DNA of 64,000 nucleotides from Caballeronia udeis (GTDB lineage Bacteria; Pseudomonadota; Gammaproteobacteria; Burkholderiales; Burkholderiaceae). This document shows, piece by piece, positions 15,817-25,296 of this stretch (within the stretch, counting starts at the first letter, position 1; every line of letters starts with the position of its first letter). The notes under the pieces were generated by a model. It had not been told where the DNA came from, searched no databases, and saw only the letters and a program-made list of their open reading frames with translations. The translations under genes and the position numbers were made by a program. The stretch is from assembly GCF_001544555.2 (NCBI RefSeq), contig NZ_FCOK02000037.1, positions 1 through 64,000 on the forward strand. The letters run 5' to 3'.

Positions 15817-17607
15817 TTAATCTTCGACGCGAAGAATCGCGAGGAAAGCTTCTTGCGGAATCTCGACCGAACCGACTTGTTTCATGCGCTTCTTGCCGGC
15901 CTTCTGCTTTTCCAGAAGCTTTTTCTTTCGCGAGATATCGCCGCCGTAGCACTTTGCCAGAACGTTCTTACGCAATGCTTTAATGTTCTCGCGCGCGATA
16001 ATGTTGGCGCCGATAGTCGCCTGGATTGCCACGTCGTACATTTGCCGTGGAATCAGTTCGCGCATCTTCGACGCCACTTCGCGTCCGCGATGCTGGCTCT
16101 GCGACCGGTGCACGATGACCGACAACGCGTCGACCTTGTCGCCATTGATCAGCATGTCGACCTTCACCACATCGGACGCGCGATATTCCTTGAACTCGTA
16201 GTCCATGGAGGCATAACCGCGTGACGTGGACTTCAGCCGGTCGAAGAAATCCAGCACGATTTCCGCCATTGGGATTTCGTAGGTGAGCTGGACCTGACGG
16301 CCGTGATACAGCATGTTGATCTGCGAACCGCGCTTGTTCGTGCAAAGCGTGATCACCGCGCCCACATACTCCTGCGGCATGTACAGGTTCACGGTCACGA
16401 TCGGCTCGCGCACTTCTTCAATGAACGAAGGCTCCGGCATCTTGGCCGGGTTCTCGACCTGGATCAGCTCGCCGTCGCGCTTCAGGACTTCGTACACTAC
16501 GGTTGGCGCCGTGGTGATGAGGTCCATGTCGAACTCGCGCTCGAGGCGCTCCTGCACGATCTCCATGTGCAGGAGACCGAGAAAGCCGCAGCGGAAACCG
16601 AAACCGAGTGCTTGCGACACTTCCGGCTCGTATTGCAGCGACGAGTCGTTGAGTTTCAACTTTTCCAGCGACTCACGCAGTGCGTCGTACTGGTTTGCTT
16701 CGACCGGATACAAACCCGCGAACACCTGCGGCTTCACTTCCTTGAAACCTGGCAGCGGCACTTCGGACGGGCGCGCGACGGTGGTGACCGTGTCGCCGAC
16801 TTTCGCCGCCTGCAATTCCTTGATGCCCGCGATAATGAAACCCACCTGCCCTGCCGACAACGACGCAAGATTCGTGGATTTCGGCGCGAACACACCAAGA
16901 TGCTCGACCGGATAAACCGCGCCGGACGCCATCATCTTGATCTTGTCCTTCGGGCGCAGCGTGCCGTTCTTGATACGCACGAGCATGACCACGCCGACAT
17001 AGTTGTCGAACCATGAATCGATGATCAGCGCCTGCAGCGGTGCGTCCGGATCGCCCTTCGGGGGCGGCACTTTGGCGATCAGCGCCTCGAGCACGTCGGT
17101 CACGCCGAGGCCCGTCTTGGCGCTGCAACGCGCGGCATTGGTTGCATCGATGCCGATCACGTCTTCGATTTCCGAAATGGCGTTCTCGGGGTCGGCCGCG
17201 GGCAAATCGATCTTGTTCAGCACCGGCACGACTTCCACGCCCAGTTCGATCGCCATGTAGCAATTGGCAACGGTTTGCGCTTCCACGCCCTGGCTTGCGT
17301 CGACCACGAGCAACGCGCCTTCGCAGGCGGACAGCGAGCGGCTGACTTCGTACGAGAAGTCGACGTGGCCCGGGGTGTCGATGAGATTCAGGTTGTAGAC
17401 CTGACCGTCCAGGGCCTTGTAGCTCAGTGCTGCAGTTTGCGCCTTGATGGTGATGCCGCGTTCGCGCTCGAGATCCATGGAGTCGAGCACCTGCGCGTCC
17501 ATCTCGCGGTCGGACAAGCCGCCGCACAACTGGATGATGCGATCGGCGAGCGTCGACTTGCCGTGGTCGATGTGCGCAATGATCGAGAAGTTACGAATAT
17601 GATTCAT
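15817..17607 (-). CDS. lepA: Elongation factor 4 (back-translocating GTPase LepA)
   Basis: EF4 is a ribosome-bound GTPase thought to rescue stalled or mis-translocated ribosomes and to aid initiation. The 596-residue length is exact for the family. The N-terminus reads IRNFSIIAHIDHGKSTLADR (G1), with G3 DTPGHVDF and G4 NKID, and the LepA-specific C-terminal domain ends in KKKLLEKQKAGKKRMK. It is downstream of the protease and glutaredoxin-like gene and upstream of lepB. Confidence 0.97.
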   Translation of the reverse strand: MNHIRNFSIIAHIDHGKSTLADRIIQLCGGLSDREMDAQVLDSMDLERERGITIKAQTAALSYKALDGQVYNLNLIDTPGHVDFSYEVSRSLSACEGALLVVDASQGVEAQTVANCYMAIELGVEVVPVLNKIDLPAADPENAISEIEDVIGIDATNAARCSAKTGLGVTDVLEALIAKVPPPKGDPDAPLQALIIDSWFDNYVGVVMLVRIKNGTLRPKDKIKMMASGAVYPVEHLGVFAPKSTNLASLSAGQVGFIIAGIKELQAAKVGDTVTTVARPSEVPLPGFKEVKPQVFAGLYPVEANQYDALRESLEKLKLNDSSLQYEPEVSQALGFGFRCGFLGLLHMEIVQERLEREFDMDLITTAPTVVYEVLKRDGELIQVENPAKMPEPSFIEEVREPIVTVNLYMPQEYVGAVITLCTNKRGSQINMLYHGRQVQLTYEIPMAEIVLDFFDRLKSTSRGYASMDYEFKEYRASDVVKVDMLINGDKVDALSVIVHRSQSQHRGREVASKMRELIPRQMYDVAIQATIGANIIARENIKALRKNVLAKCYGGDISRKKKLLEKQKAGKKRMKQVGSVEIPQEAFLAILRVED

Positions 17608-17738
17608 TCAGTGCCGATCAAGCAAAAAGGCGCGCCCAGACAAACGCGGAGCACGCCTTGAAAATGGGGGTGAAAAACCTTTCTATTTTAGCTGAAAAGA
17701 CGGGCTGACGGCGGATTTTACGGAAAAGGTCCGACTGT

Positions 17739-18011
17739 TCAGGGACTTAAGCGCGTGCCGCGAATGCCCGGAAGCACGCTTGAGAGCGCGCTGCGCACAC
17801 GTGTTTCATCCAGCCGGTAGTGGCATAACTCCACCCCATCCAGCACCAGAACGGGCACGAGTTCGTCGTATAACGCTTCGAGCGCGGGATCGGTGTCGAT
17901 ATCGATCCACTCGATCGGCACGCCGAACTCTGCCGCAATCGGCTCAAGCCCGGCGCGCAAGTCTTCACACAAATGGCACCACGCGCGCCCGTAAAGCTTG
18001 AACGCGCTCAT
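17739..18011 (-). CDS. Glutaredoxin-family protein
   Basis: A 90-residue single-domain thioredoxin-fold protein with the redox motif WCHLC near residues 11-15 and the cis-proline region ELVPVLVLDG. It fits the DUF836-like glutaredoxin family (redox or disulfide exchange in the cytoplasm, substrate unknown). It lies only 5 bases after the degP-type gene and 131 bases before lepA, so it probably belongs to the same envelope-stress transcript. Confidence 0.85.
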   Translation of the reverse strand: MSAFKLYGRAWCHLCEDLRAGLEPIAAEFGVPIEWIDIDTDPALEALYDELVPVLVLDGVELCHYRLDETRVRSALSSVLPGIRGTRLSP

Positions 18012-18016
18012 TGTGC

Positions 18017-19639
18017 TTATTTCTGCACCGGCGCACGCGGGCGCAACGGCACAAACTGCGTGTTGTCCCCACGACGCACCAGCACCGCGACCATCTTGCT
18101 CGGATCGACGTTTTGCGCGACCGCGTCGAATTGCTTCGCGCTCGTGATGTCCGTGTCGCCAATGCGCAAGATGATGTCGCCCTTCTGGAAGCCGGCACGC
18201 GCCGCCGGACCTTCCACCGCGTCCACCATCACGCCGTTGGTGAGTTTCAGCGCTTTCTTCTGGTCAGCCGGAATGTCGCTCACCGCAATGCCGAGCGTAT
18301 TGCTCGCGCTGGCCTTCGGCGGCGGCGTCTTCTTGGCCTCGGTCTTCGCGACCTTGTCCGGCTGCATTTCGGCGATGGTGATCGGCAGATCGCGCGACTC
18401 GCCCTTGCGCCACACGGTGATCGTCGCCTTCGTGCCCGGCTTCGTGTCGCCGACCATGCGCGGCAGGTCCGTCGCCGTGGCAACGTCGTGGCCGTTGTAC
18501 TTCAGGATGATGTCGCCCGGCTGGATACCGGCCTTGTCGGCCGGACCACCTGCTTCCACGCTGCTCACCAGCGCGCCTTGCGCCTTCGGAAGCCCAAGCG
18601 AATCCGCCACTTCCTTCGTGACCTCGCCGATCGCCACCGCAATGCGGCCGCGCGTGACCTTGCCCGTTGTCTTCAATTGATCGGCGACACGCATGGCTTC
18701 ATCGATAGGAATCGCGAACGAAATCCCCATGAAGCCGCCCGTACGGCTGTAGATCTGCGAGTTGATGCCAATCACCTCGCCCGCCATGTTGATCAGCGGA
18801 CCACCCGAATTGCCCGGATTCACCGCGACGTCAGTCTGGATGAAAGGCAGATAGTCACCGGTGTCACGACCCTTCGCGCTGACAATACCCGCCGTCACCG
18901 TGTTGTCGAGTCCGAACGGCGAACCGATTGCCAGCACCCATTCGCCGACCCGCACCTTGTTCGAATCGCCGACGGTAATGGCCGGCAAGCTGCTCGCCTG
19001 GATCTTGACGACCGCCACGTCCGTGCGCTCATCGACACCAATCAGCTTCGCCTTGAATTCGCGCTTGTCCGTAAGCGTGACATAGATGGTGTCCGCGTCG
19101 TCGACCACGTGGGCATTGGTCATTACGTAGCCATCGGCCGACATGATGAACCCCGAGCCCACGCCGCTGCTCTGCTCCGAATTGTCCGGACTGTCAGGGC
19201 TGTTGTCCTGCGGGGCGTTGCGATTACCCTGACTGCCGCCGTTGTCGCCACCCTGGTCGCCGCCACCGCTCCCGCCGCCGCTTCCACCACCGCCGCGCGG
19301 TGAACCGGGCGTGCCGGGCATTGGAATACCGAAGAAACGGCGGAAGAACTCCGACATGTCGCCGTCGTCCATACCAGGCGGCAAGCCGCGCAGATCATTA
19401 CTGCTGCTGACGCGGGTTGTCGTACGGATATTGACGACCGAGGGACCCACTTTATCGACGAGCGTGGTGAAGTCGGGCAGGTTCACTCCCGGCGCCGCGA
19501 CCGGCCCAACCGGTGCGACGGCCGGCGCCGGCGTAGACGCGGGCGCCGTTGCTGTTGCTGTAGCCGCGTAGGTCGCGAGCGGCAGGCATGCGGCAAACGC
19601 CGCGGCCGCGAAATAGGTGCGCAGCGAGAGATTGCTCAT
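18017..19639 (-). CDS. mucD: DegP/MucD-family periplasmic serine endoprotease
   Basis: A periplasmic HtrA-type protease/chaperone that degrades misfolded envelope proteins. The 540-residue precursor has an N-terminal signal peptide, a trypsin-like domain with His177 (TNAHVV), Asp207 (RTDVAVVKI) and Ser278 (GNSGGPL), and two PDZ domains (about 325-415 and 435-535). A Gly/Ser/Asp-rich insert (about 113-156) lies before the catalytic His in the position of the regulatory LA loop. It follows rseB by 19 bases, so it is likely part of the sigma-E operon, as in Pseudomonas algU-mucABD. Confidence 0.94.
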   Translation of the reverse strand: MSNLSLRTYFAAAAFAACLPLATYAATATATAPASTPAPAVAPVGPVAAPGVNLPDFTTLVDKVGPSVVNIRTTTRVSSSNDLRGLPPGMDDGDMSEFFRRFFGIPMPGTPGSPRGGGGSGGGSGGGDQGGDNGGSQGNRNAPQDNSPDSPDNSEQSSGVGSGFIMSADGYVMTNAHVVDDADTIYVTLTDKREFKAKLIGVDERTDVAVVKIQASSLPAITVGDSNKVRVGEWVLAIGSPFGLDNTVTAGIVSAKGRDTGDYLPFIQTDVAVNPGNSGGPLINMAGEVIGINSQIYSRTGGFMGISFAIPIDEAMRVADQLKTTGKVTRGRIAVAIGEVTKEVADSLGLPKAQGALVSSVEAGGPADKAGIQPGDIILKYNGHDVATATDLPRMVGDTKPGTKATITVWRKGESRDLPITIAEMQPDKVAKTEAKKTPPPKASASNTLGIAVSDIPADQKKALKLTNGVMVDAVEGPAARAGFQKGDIILRIGDTDITSAKQFDAVAQNVDPSKMVAVLVRRGDNTQFVPLRPRAPVQK

Positions 19640-19658
19640 ATCGTGGTGGGCCGAGGAA

Positions 19659-20702
19659 TTACTTGGAAGGCTTGTATTCTATGGCAGAAGCAAATTGCTG
19701 CAACGTGGCCTGGGGCACTTCGCCCAGCAAGGTAATCCAGAAATCCCCGCGACGCTTGACCAGCACGTGTGTCGCGCCGCTATTACCCGCGCCTTCCTTG
19801 CGGGAATTTTTTTCCACGGGCTCGACAAAAATCGAGATTGCCGCAAGTCCGTCAGAGAAAACAGCCTGATCGACGGGAATAGGCGGCTGGCCCTCTTCAC
19901 TCGACGCCATCGGCCGGCGCAACTCACGAATCTCGCGGAATCCTGGAATGGCAGGCGTGATTTTCCAGCCCTGCGCTTCCATATCGACAGGCTGAACGGG
20001 CGGACGCACGATCGTCCATCCGGCCAAGCTCTTGATTCCGTTCGCAATGGCAGCCCGGTCGACGGACCCGCCAATCTGAACTTGCGAAAATGAAAGCTGC
20101 TCGAGCACCTGGCCGTCAGGCCCAAGCGTCTGAGCGCGCAGCAGGAGGCCGGTTTTCGAGTCGGCCCAAAGCTTGTACGCAAAGCGCCATGCATCTTTCG
20201 GATCGAGTTCGATCACCTGGCTGTCGATCCCCGCAACGCGGTCCGGGCCAAGCATTTTGGGCTCATAGACCGTCAGGACCTGATCGCTGCTGGTAGTCAG
20301 CAGCGAGGGGAATGAATCCTTGTTCTGACGCTTTTCGACGACTACCAAATGCCGTTCGGGTACGAACGTGTACATGTCGTCGTCGTGGCGAAGCATCTTG
20401 CGAGGCTTGCCGTCCAGGCTTTCCAGCGACTCGAACTCACCGTCGCTGCGCGCCGCCGAGTGCGTAATCCGCGACGATTGCACCGTTGTCCCACGCTGGT
20501 AGACGAAGGTGCCCTCGTAGTTCTGCTGCTGTGCGGCGTCGTGAATCCGGTTGAGCAGTTCCGCAGCGGACTTGCGCGTGGCGGCGGAATCGTCGCCCTG
20601 CGCAAAAGCACTCGATGCTACGGATAACAACGCGGCTGCACAGAACATCAACGCCGGCAACCGCCCCCAATGAGTCGTTTTCTTCAACCGCACACGTTGC
20701 AT
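19659..20702 (-). CDS. rseB: Sigma-E regulatory protein RseB/MucB
   Basis: RseB is a periplasmic sensor that binds the anti-sigma factor RseA and protects it from cleavage until envelope lipids or lipopolysaccharide displace it. The 347-residue precursor has a signal peptide (cut near ASSAFAQG, residue 35) and the MucB/RseB fold, with NYEGTFVYQRGTTVQSSRI early on and DPKDAWRFAYKLWADSKTGL centrally. It lies 3 bases after rseA and 19 before the protease gene, forming one sigma-E operon. Confidence 0.94.
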   Translation of the reverse strand: MQRVRLKKTTHWGRLPALMFCAAALLSVASSAFAQGDDSAATRKSAAELLNRIHDAAQQQNYEGTFVYQRGTTVQSSRITHSAARSDGEFESLESLDGKPRKMLRHDDDMYTFVPERHLVVVEKRQNKDSFPSLLTTSSDQVLTVYEPKMLGPDRVAGIDSQVIELDPKDAWRFAYKLWADSKTGLLLRAQTLGPDGQVLEQLSFSQVQIGGSVDRAAIANGIKSLAGWTIVRPPVQPVDMEAQGWKITPAIPGFREIRELRRPMASSEEGQPPIPVDQAVFSDGLAAISIFVEPVEKNSRKEGAGNSGATHVLVKRRGDFWITLLGEVPQATLQQFASAIEYKPSK

Positions 20703-20705
20703 CAG

Positions 20706-21335
20706 TTATTGGCCTTGGCTGGTAGCCGCAGTGCGAATCAAAGGCATCGAGCCCGGCATGACGGGCTGTTGGGAGAATTGCTGATGCGCTTCGAGATACT
20801 GGTCCAGGCTGGCGTCGCGAATGATATTCGCTTCGACAACCGGCGAGCGCGTGCTGGCGGCAGGCATGGAAGCCATGGCCACGCGCTGCACATGATCCGA
20901 CGAGAGGCTCGAGACCTGCACGCCGTTGCGAGAGTCCACGCCCTGCAATTGCGGCACGACGATCCACGTCAGCGTGGCGGCAGCAGCCGCAACGGCAAAC
21001 GCCGGCACCACGCGGCGGCGGAACAGGCGCGAACGCAGGCGCTCGGCTGAAACCGCCGGAATGGCCGCAGGCGCAAATACGTGCGCTTCAGCCTCAAAAC
21101 GCGCCGAGAACGCGTTCATGAACGCGCTGCTGGCCACAGGACTGGCCGCGAGATCGTCGGAACGCAGGGCGTCGCCGATCAAGTGGTAATCCGACCACGC
21201 GGCACGATCCTTCTGCGTAAACCCGGAAAGAAACTGACTGATGTCGCCCGAACCGTCGAACGATTCACCGTCGACAAAAGCGGACAGACGCTCGCTTCGC
21301 GAGCTAGCTTGCGATTGCACCGAAACCGACCCCAT
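20706..21335 (-). CDS. rseA: Anti-sigma-E factor RseA (MucA-like)
   Basis: RseA spans the inner membrane and holds sigma-E inactive through its N-terminal cytoplasmic domain. The predicted 209-residue protein has the RseA-N pattern (SERLSAFVDGESFDGSGDIS, then WSDYHLIGDALR), a single membrane segment near residues 114-132 (VVPAFAVAAAAATLTWIVV) and a periplasmic C-terminal part. The ATG at 21335 has GGGGAG four bases upstream and is preferred; an ATG 12 bases earlier is the alternative. It lies about 80 bases after rpoE. Confidence 0.9.
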   Translation of the reverse strand: MGSVSVQSQASSRSERLSAFVDGESFDGSGDISQFLSGFTQKDRAAWSDYHLIGDALRSDDLAASPVASSAFMNAFSARFEAEAHVFAPAAIPAVSAERLRSRLFRRRVVPAFAVAAAAATLTWIVVPQLQGVDSRNGVQVSSLSSDHVQRVAMASMPAASTRSPVVEANIIRDASLDQYLEAHQQFSQQPVMPGSMPLIRTAATSQGQ

Positions 21336-21415
21336 GATGCTCCCCATCTTGACTGCACCCCATAGTGACACTACCTGACTCAGATACCGCGTCCCTGCCC
21401 CGCGCACCCTCGCTG

Positions 21416-22015
21416 TTACCAGCGCTTGCCTTCGGGAGTGTCCAGCAATGGACGCAATTTTGCCGCAATGGCTTCGCGAGCACGAAAAATTCTTGATCTG
21501 ACGGTTCCAATAGGGCAACCCATCATTTCGGCTATTTCCTCGTAGCTCAGACCTTCAATCTCACGAAGAGTAATGGCGGTGCGCAGCTCTTCCGGTAAAA
21601 CCGCCATCGCAGCATTGACCGTCTGTGCGATCTGCTTGCTCATCAACATCGACTCAGGCGTGTTGATATCCCTTAGTTGGTCTGCATCGGAGAAAGTTTC
21701 CGCTTCTTCTGCATCAGCTTCGGTAGAAGTTGGAGCACGCCGGCTCTGAGTGGCAAGGTAATTCTTCGCGGTGTTCACCGCAATCCGGTAAAGCCAAGTA
21801 TAAAACGCCGATTCTCCGCGAAATTGCGGCAACGCGCGATAAGCCTTGATAAAGGCATCCTGCGCGACGTCCTCGACCTCGGCGGGATCCCGCACGAGAC
21901 GCGAGATAAGCCGGATGATTTTGCGCTGATATTTGGCGACCAGTAGCTCGAACGCTGCTTTGTCGCCTTTTTGCACGCGTTCGACCAGTACCTGATCGAT
22001 TTCTTTTTCGCTCAC
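21416..22015 (-). CDS. rpoE: RNA polymerase sigma factor RpoE (AlgU)
   Basis: The extracytoplasmic-stress sigma factor. The 199-residue protein has sigma region 2 (QKGDKAAFELLVAKYQRKI to YTWLYRIAVNTAKNYL) and region 4 (LREIEGLSYEEIAEMMGCPI and TVRSRIFRAREAI). It starts with GTG at 22015. On the minus strand a TACAAT element lies about 40 bases upstream; I see no clear sigma-E autoregulatory promoter (GAACTT type) in the short gap. Downstream are rseA, rseB and the protease. Confidence 0.96.
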   Translation of the reverse strand: MSEKEIDQVLVERVQKGDKAAFELLVAKYQRKIIRLISRLVRDPAEVEDVAQDAFIKAYRALPQFRGESAFYTWLYRIAVNTAKNYLATQSRRAPTSTEADAEEAETFSDADQLRDINTPESMLMSKQIAQTVNAAMAVLPEELRTAITLREIEGLSYEEIAEMMGCPIGTVRSRIFRAREAIAAKLRPLLDTPEGKRW

Positions 22016-22110
22016 CTGGGAAATCCGTTAACTTTGGGGGTGCTACGCGGAGGGCTATTGTAGCGTTACGCCGCCGGAACACGCGGGATGCTGACCGGCG
22101 GTTACACGGG

Positions 22111-22590
22111 TTACAGATGTTCCTGGGCGCAGCGCCGGGCGCGCACGGCCAGTTCGCGGAACGCGGAGGCATTGGCGAGCGCGTCCGCGGCCACCAGAAA
22201 GGGTACCGGGCGGCCTTTCGCCGGCACCAGGATGAGGGCAAGCAAGCGATCGCTCCACTGGGCGCAACCTGCAATACGCCGGTATTGCGCGTTCCCCGCG
22301 CGATCCCATGTGGTCACCCCGTCTTGTCCGATCTCGAACGCAACGGGCCGGCGACGCTCTCCGCCCCAGGCTGAAGCGGCCAGCGCCGCGGTCACGGTCA
22401 AAGCCGCCACGCATGCGCTGAACGGCCCGGTGTAAGCTGCCGCGCACTGGAATACCGACCCGGCCGCTACCGCCACGAATGCTGCGGTAGCGCCCCACAG
22501 CAAGGGTGAGGGGCGGATTGCGTGCCGGCGCGGGAAATCAGCGGACGGCTCCACCGATATTTGCGGCGACAGAACTTGAGCGCTTGTCAT
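22111..22590 (-). CDS. YgfX-like small membrane protein (tentative)
   Basis: A 159-residue protein with two membrane segments near residues 30-70 (LLWGATAAFVAVAAG and CVAALTVTAALAAS). A short soluble part follows (VAFEIGQDGVTTWDRAG, then WSDRLLALILVPAKG), with a basic C-terminus (FRELAVRARRC). The pattern of LRPS-type start, two helices and a C-terminal beta-rich part resembles YgfX/CptA, the inner-membrane partner of SdhE, but no sdhE is nearby. It sits between fabF and rpoE on the same strand. The start at 22590 is the first ATG downstream of fabF. Confidence 0.5.
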   Translation of the reverse strand: MTSAQVLSPQISVEPSADFPRRHAIRPSPLLWGATAAFVAVAAGSVFQCAAAYTGPFSACVAALTVTAALAASAWGGERRRPVAFEIGQDGVTTWDRAGNAQYRRIAGCAQWSDRLLALILVPAKGRPVPFLVAADALANASAFRELAVRARRCAQEHL

Positions 22591-22624
22591 TCGCCCGCAC
22601 CCGCAACCATCAGGCGCGCGCCGC

Positions 22625-23863
22625 TCAATGCCGCTTGAAAACGAGCGTGCCGTTCGTGCCGCCAAAACCGAACGAGTTCTTCAGCGCCACGTCGATCTTC
22701 ATGTCCCGCGCTTCGTTTGCGCAGTAGTCCAGGTCGCATTCCGGGTCCTGGTTGAAGATGTTGATGGTGGGCGGGGAGATCTGGTGGTGCAGCGCCAGCA
22801 CCGTGAAGACCGACTCCAGTCCGCCGGCGCCGCCGAGCAGGTGGCCCGTCATCGACTTGGTGGAATTCACCACGATTTTCTTCGCGTGGTCGCCGAAGGT
22901 GTTCTTGATGCCGATGGTCTCGGCCAGATCACCCAGCGGCGTGGACGTGCCGTGAGCGTTCAGGTAGTGCACTTCGTCCGCATTCACCGACGCGTTTTTC
23001 AACGCATTGCGCATGCTGCGGCGTGCGCCGTCGCCGTCTTCCGGCGGGGCGGTCATGTGATAGGCGTCGCCGCTCATGCCGTAGCCGCTGACTTCGGCGT
23101 AGATCTTCGCGCCACGCGCTTTCGCATGCTCATACTCTTCGAGCACCATCACGCCGGCGCCTTCGCCCAGCACAAAACCGTCGCGATCCTTGTCCCACGG
23201 ACGGCTGGCGGTGGCCGGGTCGTCGTTGCGCTGGGACAACGCGCGCGCAGCCGCGAAGCCGCCGATACCCAAAGGCGACACGGTCGCCTCGGAGCCGCCG
23301 CAGATCATCACATCGGCGTCGCCGTATTCAATCAACCGCGAGCCTTCGCCGATGCAATGCAGCCCGGTCGTACACGCGGTCACGATGGCGAGGTTCGGCC
23401 CTTTCAAACCGAAGCGGATGGAGAGATGGCCGGAGATCATGTTGATGATCGACGCCGGCACGAAGAACGGCGAAATCCGGCGCGGGCCGCGATTCAGCAA
23501 TTCCGTTTGCGTGACTTCGATCATCGGCAAACCGCCGATTCCCGAGCCAACCACCACACCCACGCGTTCCGAGTTTTCTTCGGTAATTTCCAGCCCGCTG
23601 TCCTGCATGGCTTGCACACCGGCGGCAATGCCGTAATGGATAAAGGTATCCATGTGGCGCGCTTCCTTGGCCGGCATATAGTCTTCGACATTGAAGCCTT
23701 TGACTTCACCGGCAAAGCGCGTGGAGAAGTTCGTGGCATCGAACTTCGTGATCTCGGCAATGCCCGACTTGCCAGCGACCAGATTGGCCCAGCCGTCGGC
23801 AACGGTATTGCCGACAGGCGAAATCAGCCCAAGGCCTGTAACAACAACACGACGACGGCTCAC
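22625..23863 (-). CDS. fabF: 3-oxoacyl-[acyl-carrier-protein] synthase II
   Basis: KAS II elongates acyl-ACP with malonyl-ACP and controls the palmitoleate to vaccenate step used for temperature adaptation. The 412-residue protein has the thiolase fold with active Cys in IVTACTTGLHCIG (near 163), and the two histidines in LNAHGTSTPLGD and KSMTGHLLGGAGG. It ends the rpmF-plsX-fabHDG-acpP-fabF cluster, 145 bases after acpP, with a hairpin between them. Confidence 0.97.
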   Translation of the reverse strand: MSRRRVVVTGLGLISPVGNTVADGWANLVAGKSGIAEITKFDATNFSTRFAGEVKGFNVEDYMPAKEARHMDTFIHYGIAAGVQAMQDSGLEITEENSERVGVVVGSGIGGLPMIEVTQTELLNRGPRRISPFFVPASIINMISGHLSIRFGLKGPNLAIVTACTTGLHCIGEGSRLIEYGDADVMICGGSEATVSPLGIGGFAAARALSQRNDDPATASRPWDKDRDGFVLGEGAGVMVLEEYEHAKARGAKIYAEVSGYGMSGDAYHMTAPPEDGDGARRSMRNALKNASVNADEVHYLNAHGTSTPLGDLAETIGIKNTFGDHAKKIVVNSTKSMTGHLLGGAGGLESVFTVLALHHQISPPTINIFNQDPECDLDYCANEARDMKIDVALKNSFGFGGTNGTLVFKRH

Positions 23864-23897
23864 GGTAACCCCTTATCCATAAATGACAAAAAGCAAA

Positions 23898-23940
23898 AGC
23901 CACAAGATTCACAGGAAATTGCCCTGTGAGCCCTGTGGCT
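23898..23940 (-). terminator. Hairpin between acpP and fabF, probable partial terminator
   Basis: A two-part stem: AGCCACA/TGTGGCT outside and TCACAGG/CCTGTGA inside. Reading from acpP towards fabF (minus strand) it is followed by TTTTGCTTTTTG. It lies in the 145-base acpP-fabF gap and would let acpP be expressed far above fabF, as is usual for this pair. Confidence 0.7.
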
Positions 23941-24008
23941 GTTAAATCGGTTCGAATCGCGACAGAGCGTCAACCCCGAAAGTGTAGAAGCAGCTTGGCG
24001 CGCGGGCC

Positions 24009-24248
24009 TTAGGCCTTGACGTTGGCGCGAGCGTAGTCGATCGCCTGCTGAACCGTCGTGATCTTCTCGGCTTCTTCGTCAGGGATTTCCATGCCGAATT
24101 CGTCTTCGAGAGCCATCACGAGTTCGACGGTGTCGAGCGAGTCAGCGCCCAGATCGTTGACGAACGAAGCTTCGTTCTTGATTTCGGCTTCGGCGACGCC
24201 CAGTTGTTCGGCGACGATCTTCTTCACGCGCTGTTCGATATTGTCCAT
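24009..24248 (-). CDS. acpP: Acyl carrier protein
   Basis: ACP carries growing acyl chains as thioesters on 4'-phosphopantetheine. The 79-residue acidic protein has the attachment motif [15 protein letters not shown] with Ser37, added by AcpS (gene at 10.2 kb). Length and sequence are canonical. A gap of about 250 bases upstream (24249-24499) probably holds its own promoter, and a hairpin downstream limits read-through to fabF. Confidence 0.98.
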
Positions 24249-24499
24249 GCAGCCCTCCGAGGGAAATGTAGTTCAAAAACACGAGTGCGCGCATTTTATC
24301 AGGTTTGTACCCGTAAATACCCACGCACGGAATCAGCTTTGTTTCGCGCGTGACATGCCTTTGATGCCCGTCACGCCCGTTCCAGCGCCCTTTCCCGCTT
24401 ACCACTTCTGACAGCAAATCTTGCGCCTTGCGCACCGCGCTTTAAATCAGCACTTTGCGCACCCCGCGCCCCAAGGCGCGGATATTAACGAAATGCCTG

Positions 24500-25240
24500 T
24501 CACATGTACATGCCGCCGTTCACATGGAGCGTAGTGCCCGTTATGTAGCCGGCGTGCGGCGAAGCAAGGAAAGCCACAGCATGCGCGATATCTTCCGGAC
24601 TGCCCAGTCGGCCGAGTGGTATCTGTGCTGTGAGCGCCGCGCGCTGCGCTTCCGGCAGGACCTTGGTCATGTCGGTATCGATAAAACCCGGCGCAATGCA
24701 GTTCACCGTGATCCCGCGGCTACCGATTTCACGCGCCAGCGCCCGCGTCATGCCTGCCACGCCCGCCTTCGCGGCCGCGTAATTAGCCTGTCCCGGGTTG
24801 CCCGACGACGCCACCACCGAGGTGATGTTGATGATCCGGCCGCCGCGCGCTTTCATCATCGGGCGCAGCACGGCGCGCGAAAGACGAAAAACGGCGCGCA
24901 GGTTGGTGTCGATGACGGCGTCGAATTCGTCGTCCTTCATGCGCATCGCCAACTGATCTTTCGTGATCCCGGCGTTGTTCACCAGCACGTTGAGGCCGCC
25001 GAACTCCTTGACCACGCCGTCGATAAACGCTTCGCTCGCGGCCGCGTCGGTGACGTTCAGGACGGCGCCACGGCTTTGTCCGCCAAACTCTTTCAACGCT
25101 TCGGTAATGCCCTCTGCGCCGCTTTCGCTGGTCGCCGTACCAATTACGGTCGCGCCCTGACGCGCGAGTTCGACCGCGATCGACCGGCCGATCCCTCGCG
25201 ACGCACCCGTCACGACCACTATTTGCTTGTCCAGAATCAT
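24500..25240 (-). CDS. fabG: 3-oxoacyl-[acyl-carrier-protein] reductase
   Basis: FabG reduces 3-ketoacyl-ACP with NADPH in each elongation cycle. The 246-residue short-chain dehydrogenase has the cofactor motif TGASRGIG (11-18), NNAG, and the catalytic triad Ser141, Tyr154 and Lys158 (YAAAK). The ATG at 25240 begins MILDKQIVVVTGAS; the longer open frame upstream is not family-like. It lies 56 bases after fabD. Confidence 0.96.
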   Translation of the reverse strand: MILDKQIVVVTGASRGIGRSIAVELARQGATVIGTATSESGAEGITEALKEFGGQSRGAVLNVTDAAASEAFIDGVVKEFGGLNVLVNNAGITKDQLAMRMKDDEFDAVIDTNLRAVFRLSRAVLRPMMKARGGRIINITSVVASSGNPGQANYAAAKAGVAGMTRALAREIGSRGITVNCIAPGFIDTDMTKVLPEAQRAALTAQIPLGRLGSPEDIAHAVAFLASPHAGYITGTTLHVNGGMYM

Positions 25241-25296
25241 CTTTTGTTTATTCCTTGTCTGTCGCTTAACTGCTTTGACCTGCCTGGCTGACGAAT

